A stretch of 23,510 nucleotides of DNA from DATGSF01 sp035302865. Its GTDB lineage: Bacteria > Bacteroidota > Bacteroidia > Chitinophagales > Chitinophagaceae. The stretch spans positions 1 to 23,510 of the forward strand of contig DATGSF010000056.1 in the NCBI GenBank assembly GCA_035302865.1, written 5' to 3'. Numbering within the stretch: position 1 is the first letter of the stretch; each line of letters opens with the position of its first letter. Positions 1 through 6,024 of this stretch are shown piece by piece. The notes beneath the pieces are model-generated. The model was not told where the DNA came from, searched no databases, and worked only from the letters and a program-made list of their open reading frames with translations. Made by a program: the position numbers and the translations under genes.

Positions 1-2
1 AG

Positions 3-47
3 CATAAGGCTGATTCTTTGTTTTATGCTGTATTAAAAAGAAAATAA
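3..47 (+). CDS. C-terminal end of an unidentified protein (partial)
   Basis: The frame starting at base 3 is open from the window edge and ends in TAA two bases before the next ATG. It reads HKADSLFYAVLKRK and then stop. The charged ending and the tight spacing to the following gene suggest the tail of a gene co-transcribed with the reductase at 50. Fourteen residues are too few to assign a family, and a chance open frame is possible. Confidence 0.35.
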   Translation, partial: HKADSLFYAVLKRK

Positions 48-49
48 GC

Positions 50-1009
50 ATGTTGGATGTTTTAATTATTGGGGGTGGACCAATTGGAATAGCTTGTGCA
101 TTGGAAGCGCAGAAGAAAAATTTAAATTATATTATCATTGAAAAAGGTTGCATAGTAAATTCCTTGTATCATTATCCGCAAAGAATGCAGTTTTTTTCTT
201 CTTCTGAAAAGTTGGAAATTGATAATATTCCCTTTATTAGCACACAAGTACGTCCGTTTAAAGAAGAAGCTTTAGAATATTATAGAAGAATTGTTACTAA
301 TGAATCACTAAATATCAAATTGTTTGAAAAAGTGGAAGAGGTGCAAAAATCGGATGATGTTTTTCAAATAATAACAAGTGAAAGTAAATATAAAGCTAAA
401 TATGTTATTGTAGCAACTGGATTCTATGATATACCAAATTATATAGCAGTGCCAGGAGAAGAATTGGAACATGTAAGTCATTATTATAATAATCCGCACT
501 GGTATTCTATGAAAAATACTGTAATTATTGGTGCGAGCAATTCTGCAATTGATGCTGCTTTAGAGATTTATAGAAAAGGGGGGAAAGTAACTTTATTGGT
601 AAGAGATAAAGAAATTAGTCATAGAGTAAAATATTGGGTGCGTCCCGATATACTTAATAGAATCGCAGAAGGTAGTATTGATGTAATTTATGAAGCGAAT
701 GTAATAGAGATTACAAATGACTATGTCCTGCTGACTGCTCGAGGAGAGAAGAGAAAAATTCCCGCTGATTTTGTACTTGCATTAACAGGTTATCAACCGG
801 ATTTTGTATTTTTAGAAAAAATGGGTGTTCAATTGAGTGAAGATGCGCTAAAAATTCCTGTTTACAATGAAAATACTATGGAATCCAATGTAGATAATTT
901 ATATTTAGCAGGAGTGGTTTGTGGCGGTATGAATACGCATTTATGGTTTATTGAAAATTCTTTAATTCATGCCAAAATGATAATAAAAGATATTTTAAAT
1001 AAAAAATAA
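50..1009 (+). CDS. ypdA: YpdA-family FAD/NADPH reductase (putative bacillithiol-disulfide reductase)
   Basis: This is a cytoplasmic two-dinucleotide-fold flavoprotein of 319 residues, the usual length of the YpdA family. Visible parts are an N-terminal FAD-binding GGGPIG (residues 8-13), the family block NSLYHYP (37-43) with FFSSSEKLEI (48-57), an ATGF motif (122-125), a second Rossmann motif GASNSAID (161-168) for NADPH, and a C-terminal FAD-closing LYLAG (284-288). In Firmicutes, YpdA reduces bacillithiol disulfide, and some Bacteroidota also make bacillithiol, so the same role is likely but inferred. There is no CxxC redox pair. The Cys that follows GGGP in Firmicutes YpdA (GGGPCG) is Ile12 here, and the nearest Cys is C16. 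The ATG lies two bases after the stop of an upstream frame, which suggests an operon. No Shine-Dalgarno is seen. The family is secure; the substrate is not. Confidence 0.85.
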   Translation: MLDVLIIGGGPIGIACALEAQKKNLNYIIIEKGCIVNSLYHYPQRMQFFSSSEKLEIDNIPFISTQVRPFKEEALEYYRRIVTNESLNIKLFEKVEEVQKSDDVFQIITSESKYKAKYVIVATGFYDIPNYIAVPGEELEHVSHYYNNPHWYSMKNTVIIGASNSAIDAALEIYRKGGKVTLLVRDKEISHRVKYWVRPDILNRIAEGSIDVIYEANVIEITNDYVLLTARGEKRKIPADFVLALTGYQPDFVFLEKMGVQLSEDALKIPVYNENTMESNVDNLYLAGVVCGGMNTHLWFIENSLIHAKMIIKDILNKK

Positions 1010-1015
1010 TAGGAC

Positions 1016-1046
1016 TTTGGAATTTTGAAATCCTTTATTATCTTTG
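1016..1046 (+). promoter_or_regulatory. Bacteroidota-type promoter for the small lipoprotein gene
   Basis: TTTG at 1016-1019 is followed after 19 bases by TATCTTTG at 1039-1046. This matches the -33/-7 consensus (TTTG, TAnnTTTG) used by the Bacteroidota primary sigma factor. The start codon is 25 bases downstream, so a short leader is expected. It starts a new transcript right after the ypdA stop. Confidence 0.6.
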
Positions 1047-1071
1047 AATTTACTTTGGCTAAAGCAATATT

Positions 1072-1317
1072 ATGAAACAGAAATTATTTATTCCTTTAAT
1101 AGTACTGATTTTTTCTTTTACAATGACGGCATGTGTAAAAGAATATACTTGTAAATGTACAATGACTTATTCCGGACAAGTAGGTTTGCCAGAGACACAA
1201 ACTCGCGATTATCCAATTAAAGATTTGAAAAAGAATGCAAGAGCGGCTTGCCAAGAAAATTCTAAAACATATCAAGAAGGTACTTTAATAACTGAAGAGG
1301 TTTGTGATTTATGGTAA
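1072..1317 (+). CDS. Small Cys-containing lipoprotein, function unknown
   Basis: The protein has 81 residues. It starts with a classical lipoprotein signal: a lysine-containing start, a hydrophobic stretch and the lipobox MTAC with the lipidated Cys at residue 21. The mature part is about 60 residues and has four more cysteines, in CKC (27 and 29), AAC and EVC near the C-terminus, so two disulfides are possible in the periplasm. I do not recognise a named family. It has its own promoter (1016-1046) and is convergent with hemW, with only 7 bases between the two stop codons. The signal peptide and promoter make it a convincing real gene. Confidence 0.75.
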   Translation: MKQKLFIPLIVLIFSFTMTACVKEYTCKCTMTYSGQVGLPETQTRDYPIKDLKKNARAACQENSKTYQEGTLITEEVCDLW

Positions 1318-1324
1318 TAGCTTT

Positions 1325-2452
1325 TTATTGAAATAAATCAGAAGCAATTATATCTGCATATAATTGTCCTTCGGTACTTAATTTTAAATACTGCTCCTTT
1401 GTATGAAGGAGCATTTTTGATTGTAGATAACTTTTTGCATCCTTTAAAACCGCATCTACATAGCTTTTCCCAAACTTTTTTTCAAAAATATCCAAATTAA
1501 TGCCATCTTTCATGCGTAATTGGGTAAGTATCTGTTCATTTAATTGATTACTTATACTTAACTTTTCAATTTCCGCAGGTATTATATTTTCCTGAATCTT
1601 ATTAATATAAATAGCATTATTTCTAATATTCCATTGCCTTTCTTGACCATTAAAAGAATGTGCTGAAGGTCCTATTCCTAAATAAGGTATGCCTTTCCAA
1701 TAATTACTATTATGCTTTGATTGCATGCCAATTTTACTAAAACTGGATATTTCATAATGATCAAATCCCGCAGCAATAAGTTCTTTCTTTCCCATTAAAA
1801 AATGCTTGGCACTTTCTTCCTCATTTATAGCGGGCATTTTATTATGTGCTATCTGATGGGCTATTGCTGTTTTAGGAGAAACTGCCATACTATAAGAAGA
1901 AATATGGGGTACTTCTAATGCTATTGCTTTTTTTAAATTTTGCTTCCATTCCTCTTCACTAAGTTGAGGAAAGCCAAAAATTAAATCTATAGAAATATTA
2001 TTAAATCCAATGTCTTGTGCTATTAAAACACATTTTTCGCTTTCATGGGCTGTATGCGTACGATTCATCCATTTTAAATGATGATCGAAAAAGCTTTGTA
2101 TTCCAATGGATAATCTATTTATTCCTAAGCTTTTTAAATCTTTTAAATAAGAGATGTTTAAATTGTCAGGATTGGCCTCTAAAGTTATTTCAGCATCAGA
2201 GGCAACTGAAAATAAAATATTTACTTCTTCTAATAATTCAGATAATTCCCTTTTTTCTAAAATTGAAGGCGTGCCTCCTCCAAAGTATATAGTTTCTATT
2301 TCCTCATCTGCTAAATAATTTTTTTGTAAATGCAACTCCTTTTTAATTGCATCCAACATTATTTGTTTATTTCCTAATTGAGTGGAAAAATGAAAATCAC
2401 AATAAGTACATGCTTGTTTGCAAAAAGGAATATGGAAATAAATGCCCGCCAT
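1325..2452 (-). CDS. hemW: Radical SAM heme chaperone HemW
   Basis: This is a 375-residue protein of the HemW (formerly HemN-like) family. The N-terminus carries the radical-SAM cluster motif CX3CX2C at C11, C15 and C18 within PFCKQACTYCDF. The SAM-contacting GGGTPS follows at about residues 58-63. The HemW block GIGPSAHS is at about 265-272, and the C-terminal HemN-type domain follows. HemW binds heme and is thought to pass it to respiratory enzymes. It lacks the extra N-terminal region of true coproporphyrinogen dehydrogenase HemN, so HemW is the better call. The start codon lies 5 bases after the queD stop, so queD-hemW is probably one transcript with no obvious metabolic link beyond co-expression. 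Confidence 0.9.
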   Translation of the reverse strand: MAGIYFHIPFCKQACTYCDFHFSTQLGNKQIMLDAIKKELHLQKNYLADEEIETIYFGGGTPSILEKRELSELLEEVNILFSVASDAEITLEANPDNLNISYLKDLKSLGINRLSIGIQSFFDHHLKWMNRTHTAHESEKCVLIAQDIGFNNISIDLIFGFPQLSEEEWKQNLKKAIALEVPHISSYSMAVSPKTAIAHQIAHNKMPAINEEESAKHFLMGKKELIAAGFDHYEISSFSKIGMQSKHNSNYWKGIPYLGIGPSAHSFNGQERQWNIRNNAIYINKIQENIIPAEIEKLSISNQLNEQILTQLRMKDGINLDIFEKKFGKSYVDAVLKDAKSYLQSKMLLHTKEQYLKLSTEGQLYADIIASDLFQ

Positions 2453-2457
2453 AATAA

Positions 2458-2895
2458 TTAAATTAATTCAGGACTTTCCCATGCTGCAAATGAATCCGCA
2501 GTTTCCCAAAGTTTTAATCGCACTAATGCATAATCCTGAGAAATATATTTTTCCAATGTGGTGCGAATAAAATAAAGTATATTTTCTGCACTTGGTTCAT
2601 AATCCCAAATCAATAAATTTTGCCTTGTCTCATCTTGGGGATGTTCTCTCAAATAATCCTTACTCAAAACTAAAGCATGATCCAGCTTTTTAATGATATG
2701 TGTATTTACTAATTGCTTTAATTCTTTGAAATCTATTACAAATCCAGGCGCAGGTATTGCTTCATCTTCTGCATCTTTTTTGCAAAGACTCACATGTAAA
2801 ACATAAGAATGTCCATGGATGTATTTACACATGCCTTCATAGTTATGAATAGCATGACCCATTTCAAAGCGAAAAATTTTTGTTACAGATAACAT
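2458..2895 (-). CDS. queD: 6-carboxytetrahydropterin synthase (QueD/PTPS family)
   Basis: This is a 145-residue cytoplasmic enzyme of the PTPS fold. QueD converts 7,8-dihydroneopterin triphosphate to 6-carboxytetrahydropterin in queuosine/preQ0 synthesis. The zinc ligands are visible as His14, His27 and His29 (in EMGH and HGHS). The catalytic Cys23 lies between them in the CX3HGH arrangement that distinguishes QueD. LDHA carries the catalytic Asp-His pair, and the late LWET motif holds the pterin-binding Glu. No queC, queE or queF is nearby. It is the first gene of a probable queD-hemW operon, with a -7 element at 2907-2914 just upstream. Confidence 0.88.
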   Translation of the reverse strand: MLSVTKIFRFEMGHAIHNYEGMCKYIHGHSYVLHVSLCKKDAEDEAIPAPGFVIDFKELKQLVNTHIIKKLDHALVLSKDYLREHPQDETRQNLLIWDYEPSAENILYFIRTTLEKYISQDYALVRLKLWETADSFAAWESPELI

Positions 2896-2906
2896 GTTTT
2901 TTTATG

Positions 2907-2914
2907 CAAAGATA
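2907..2914 (-). promoter_or_regulatory. -7 promoter element for queD-hemW
   Basis: On the minus strand the sequence is TATCTTTG, an exact TAnnTTTG -7 element. Its end is 11 bases before the queD ATG, so the leader would be only a few bases. No well-spaced TTTG -33 partner is visible; the closest TTG is 23 bases upstream. Confidence 0.45.
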
Positions 2915-2966
2915 CGTGGAATTTAAACAATTGCTTTCAACTGAATGTTTATTAAAATTTTAAAGA

Positions 2967-2998
2967 TTTGAAAATTAAGTGATTATTTAATAAATTCG
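2967..2998 (+). promoter_or_regulatory. Possible promoter for the RNase/inhibitor pair
   Basis: TTTG at 2967-2970 is followed after 20 bases by TAAATTCG at 2991-2998, one mismatch from TAnnTTTG. The spacing and the position 34 bases before the RNase start codon fit a promoter, but the mismatch leaves it weak. Confidence 0.3.
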
Positions 2999-3032
2999 CT
3001 TTTTTATCTAAAGCTTTTAATTATTTCATTTT

Positions 3033-3554
3033 ATGTCGAAAAAGAAAGCTAATAAAAAATCTTATTTGTTGTTATTGGGAATTGCTTTGGGCTTTTTCTT
3101 GTTTTCTACATTAAAGAATAAAAAAAATAATAATGAAGAGATAAATAAATTATATCAGCAAGAACAATATACAAAGCTAGAGGAGGATTTAAAAGAAAAT
3201 AATAATAGTGAAGGTCTTAGCATAGTAGAATTAACTGCGGAGGAAAGAGTAGTTGAATATGTTCGAAAATACAAAAAACTTCCAGAATATTATATTACCA
3301 AAAAACAAGCCAGAGAATTAGGCTGGATTCCGTCTAAAGGAAATCTATGTGACACCTTGCCACTGAAAGCTATTGGAGGAGATGTTTTTGGAAATTTTGA
3401 AGGGCTTTTACCAAAAGAAAAGAACAGACAATATTTTGAGGCTGATATAAATTATGATTGTGGGAAAAGAGGGGCTGAGCGTCTGGTTTTTTCGAATGAT
3501 GGCCTTATTTTTGTAACTTATAATCATTATAAAACCTTTCAAGAACCTAAGTAA
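3033..3554 (+). CDS. Barnase-type ribonuclease, exported or membrane-anchored
   Basis: The protein has 173 residues: a Lys-rich start, one hydrophobic segment (about 11-26, signal or anchor), a charged linker to about residue 65, and a complete barnase domain (about 70-173). All barnase active-site residues align without gaps at an offset of 63: Lys90 (K27), Glu136 (E73, general base), Arg146 (R83), Arg150 (R87) and His165 (H102, general acid). It should therefore cleave single-stranded RNA, releasing 2',3'-cyclic phosphates. Cys106 and Cys143 fall at barnase positions 43 and 80 and could form a disulfide outside the cytoplasm. Position 59, an Arg that contacts barstar in barnase, is Phe122. 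A barstar gene follows 15 bases downstream, as expected for a toxin with cytoplasmic self-protection. Whether the RNase is released or stays anchored is not clear, because no strong cleavage site is seen. Confidence 0.88.
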   Translation: MSKKKANKKSYLLLLGIALGFFLFSTLKNKKNNNEEINKLYQQEQYTKLEEDLKENNNSEGLSIVELTAEERVVEYVRKYKKLPEYYITKKQARELGWIPSKGNLCDTLPLKAIGGDVFGNFEGLLPKEKNRQYFEADINYDCGKRGAERLVFSNDGLIFVTYNHYKTFQEPK

Positions 3555-3569
3555 TAAAAAAACCAAATT

Positions 3570-3881
3570 ATGGAAAATACTATTACAATTAATTTTAAGG
3601 AAATTAAAAATATTGAAGATTTTTATAAAAAATTAATAGAAACGAATAAATTCCCGGAGGATTTTGGTTCTAATTTAGATGCTCTTTATGATAGTATAAC
3701 GGGTTATTTAGAACTTCCTTGTACTTTAAAGATTATCCATATCACGGCGCTGCAATTTCATCAATATGCGGAATTATTTAATGTCCTAAGGGAAATCGAA
3801 AAGGAAGAAAGTGATTTTAAATTTATTCCTATATTGGAATTGCCAAAAGAAGAAGAGCAATCTATTAATTTTACCATGTAA
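3570..3881 (+). CDS. Barstar-family RNase inhibitor (immunity protein)
   Basis: This is a 103-residue cytoplasmic protein matching barstar across its core block FPEDFG-NLDALYDSITGY. Aligned with barstar, Asp37 corresponds to D35, Asp41 to D39 (the residue that enters the RNase active site), Tyr40 to W38, Tyr46 to W44 and Glu75 to E76. Barstar Tyr29 is Asp31 here. The two barstar cysteines (40 and 82) are both Ser. It lies directly after the barnase-like gene, so it is very probably the cognate inhibitor that protects the producing cell. Its last 11 bases overlap the 3' end of the convergent NRDE gene. Confidence 0.87.
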   Translation: MENTITINFKEIKNIEDFYKKLIETNKFPEDFGSNLDALYDSITGYLELPCTLKIIHITALQFHQYAELFNVLREIEKEESDFKFIPILELPKEEEQSINFTM

Positions 3882-4644
3882 ATGTACGCTCTGATTCTAT
3901 TTTCTTTGTGCCGGCTTTAAATATGCGTTCGGTGAATTGCAAAGTTCCAAAGCAGTCTATAGTAATAAGATGAGCACTTTTTGTTCCATATTCTTCTCCT
4001 AAAATAAAGGGGGAAGATATAGCCATTTCTTTTTCTTTACTTAAACCAGTATGAGGTAAATCCTCTTCTTTTGCTTTGGTTTCATCAAGTAAAATATCTA
4101 AGAAAGAATTAGGGTTTATATTGTCATTTTCAATTTGTTTTATTGCATTCTTTAAACCTGATTTAGTTCTTATAACTTTTTCCCAAGGTACATTTAATAG
4201 TGCATTGCTAAGACCATGAATTCCTGGCGGAATTATGGTAATAATATCTGATTCATTTGTGTAATGCAAAATTTCTTCTTTATCTCCTAATATCAAATTG
4301 AAACCATTATAATCTTGGGCTTGAGTACGTAAATTAAATGCATAATCACGCATGGAAATCTCTTCTTTCAAGTAATTTAGGACTAAATCTCCGCGAGAAG
4401 GGGCTTCTGACTTTGTTTTCGTAAGATCTCTATAATTAGTTAATACCGCCCACTTTCCATTTTTGTGAATTCCTAACCAAGTTCCGCCCGCTTCTAAGTC
4501 CTTTCCTGCTAAAATATTAGGATAACCTTCTTTAACCCAGAACATGGCTTCTCTGGAAGGTCTGTTATGAAATTCATCACGATTTCCAATTAATATTAAA
4601 GGAAATTTAGGATGCACCTTATATGCAAATGCTAGTAAACACAT
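3871..4644 (-). CDS. NRDE family protein (TANGO2-like)
   Basis: The protein has 257 residues, starts with MCLLAF and contains the name-giving motif NRDEF at residues 21-25, followed by HNRPS. This is the NRDE/TANGO2 family, whose fold and invariant Cys2 resemble N-terminal-nucleophile hydrolases. Later family blocks AGGTWLGI and AVLTNYRD are also present. Eukaryotic TANGO2 has been linked to heme handling and lipid metabolism; the bacterial role is not settled. The start is fixed by Cys2, which must become N-terminal after Met removal if it is a nucleophile. The 3' end overlaps barstar by 11 bases in convergent orientation. Confidence 0.85.
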   Translation of the reverse strand: MCLLAFAYKVHPKFPLILIGNRDEFHNRPSREAMFWVKEGYPNILAGKDLEAGGTWLGIHKNGKWAVLTNYRDLTKTKSEAPSRGDLVLNYLKEEISMRDYAFNLRTQAQDYNGFNLILGDKEEILHYTNESDIITIIPPGIHGLSNALLNVPWEKVIRTKSGLKNAIKQIENDNINPNSFLDILLDETKAKEEDLPHTGLSKEKEMAISSPFILGEEYGTKSAHLITIDCFGTLQFTERIFKAGTKKIESERTFTW

Positions 4645-4744
4645 GTTTTTGCTTAAAGTTCTACAATATTATATTAATAAAAAAGAATGCTACGAATAAT
4701 TTAAAAAATGAAAATATTTTTGAATTGTTTTGAAATAAAAACAA

Positions 4745-4780
4745 AAAAAGTAACAAGTCAAAAATGACTTGTTACTTTTT
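4745..4780 (-). terminator. Intrinsic terminator downstream of the beta-barrel gene
   Basis: This is a perfect 16-bp inverted repeat (4745-4760 and 4765-4780) around the 4-base loop AAAA. The outer five pairs are A:T, so a T-run ends the stem on both strands and the hairpin could act in either direction. It lies 21 bases past the stop of the minus-strand beta-barrel gene and would insulate the NRDE gene from it. Confidence 0.8.
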
Positions 4781-4801
4781 AATATTTATTTTCTGAAAAA
4801 A

Positions 4802-5515
4802 TTAAAATACAAAACCAATTCTAAATCCTGTATTTACTGCAGGTTCAAAAGAGAAAGTACTTCCAGTTCCTTTTAAAGTTGTAATTGTTTCAGAAGTAGT
4901 TGTTTTGCTTTTGATAGTGATATCACCTTCATTAGTTAATAAAAATCCTAAACCGAATTCAGCACCTAAATATACATTTTTAGTAATATAGAAGTCAGCT
5001 CCAGCAATAGCTCTAATTCCAAAGCCTATATTTGAAGGGCTTTTTTCAGAATAGCTATAACCTGCACGGTAAGAGCCTCCTTGTAAATCTGTTTCTTGAT
5101 AGCGAACAGAGTAATTGCTGAATAATAAATCACCACCTACATATGGAGAAAGATTTCTTGTTCCTTTAAAATGTTTTTCTACTCCAATATTTAAAGCAAT
5201 TCCAAATTCATGAAATTGTTCTGTTCCGTATGCTGTATTATCAGATTTGTAGAACTTTTCCATTTCTGATTGACTGGAAATATTTAATCCCATTCGAAGA
5301 GCTAAATCATCTTTCATATAATAACGGAATTTTAATAATCCGCCATCAGCTAATTTTAAATCTGAGTCTAAAATACCACCTGTTAGTCCTAATTCAGCAC
5401 TAACATCACCTTTTTTAGCTTTTAAATTGTCGGATTCAAAATGTGTAGCAGTTTGCGCTATAGCTGCAAAACTTGTAAATGCTCCTAGGCTTAAACCTAA
5501 TAATAATTTTTTCAT
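4802..5515 (-). CDS. Outer-membrane beta-barrel protein (OmpA/porin-like fold)
   Basis: The protein has 237 residues, a clear Sec signal peptide (residues 1 to about 20, ending AIAQ) and a mature part made of alternating polar/hydrophobic strands rich in Gly and aromatics. It ends in FRIGFVF, with the C-terminal Phe typical of barrels recognised by the BAM complex. Strand-like segments such as LKFRYYMKDDLALRMGLN and FGIALNIGVEKHF suggest a small barrel of roughly eight strands. It resembles the generic outer-membrane beta-barrel family common in Bacteroidota; no specific substrate or role can be read. It is a single-gene unit with a -7 element at 5541-5548 and a strong terminator at 4745-4780. 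Confidence 0.8.
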   Translation of the reverse strand: MKKLLLGLSLGAFTSFAAIAQTATHFESDNLKAKKGDVSAELGLTGGILDSDLKLADGGLLKFRYYMKDDLALRMGLNISSQSEMEKFYKSDNTAYGTEQFHEFGIALNIGVEKHFKGTRNLSPYVGGDLLFSNYSVRYQETDLQGGSYRAGYSYSEKSPSNIGFGIRAIAGADFYITKNVYLGAEFGLGFLLTNEGDITIKSKTTTSETITTLKGTGSTFSFEPAVNTGFRIGFVF

Positions 5516-5540
5516 TTTAAAATTTTTGTTTTAGATGTAA

Positions 5541-5548
5541 CAAAAGTA
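5541..5548 (-). promoter_or_regulatory. -7 promoter element for the beta-barrel gene
   Basis: The minus strand reads TACTTTTG, an exact TAnnTTTG match 25 bases before the start codon. No TTTG is present at the expected 19-21 base spacing, so only the -7 half is supported. Confidence 0.4.
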
Positions 5549-6024
5549 TATAATTATTTTTACAAAATGCATTATTAAAGGCTTAATTTCTCATATTTTT
5601 TCAAAGTGTTTTTGTTTTAAATTCATTTTCAAGAGCTTGTAACTAAAAAGCAATGAACGATCATTCATTATTGCAGTGACTTATTTGGAAATTTTATAGT
5701 TTCCCTCCTTGTTTTGCTCCATTTTATGGATTAATGGAAATGTATTTATTGTTCAAAGTAGATAATTTTCCTTCGTTAAATTATAATTTGGCATTATACT
5801 GTAAAATATTTTAAAGGACAGAGCTTTGATTATACTTGGATATAAAGAGTTAGTTCAATTTTTATCCTAGGGTGAGTTACCCAAAATTTGATCACATTTC
5901 AATTAGGATATTCCAATTTTCTGTCTATATAGGTTTAATTAAAAATTATAAGTTCTTATTATATTTTCATATTTAAAAAACGCAGGTAAATAGTGTTTGA
6001 AAACCTAAAGATTACTGTTAGATA
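5549..6024. other. Intergenic gap without a recognisable gene
   Basis: About 475 bases separate the beta-barrel promoter from the stop of the ABC-F gene. I find no open frame of useful length (the best is 26 codons at 5734-5814), no tRNA and no strong terminator. It contains one imperfect palindrome at 5650-5674 and a weak hairpin GGGT-GAGTT-ACCC near 5870. Both flanking genes run on the minus strand, so this is the region downstream of the ABC-F gene and upstream of the beta-barrel gene. Confidence 0.6.

Noticed and set aside
5734..5814. 26-codon frame in the gap before the ABC-F gene
   Set aside because: It is short, has no ribosome site or promoter, and is of a length expected by chance in AT-rich DNA.
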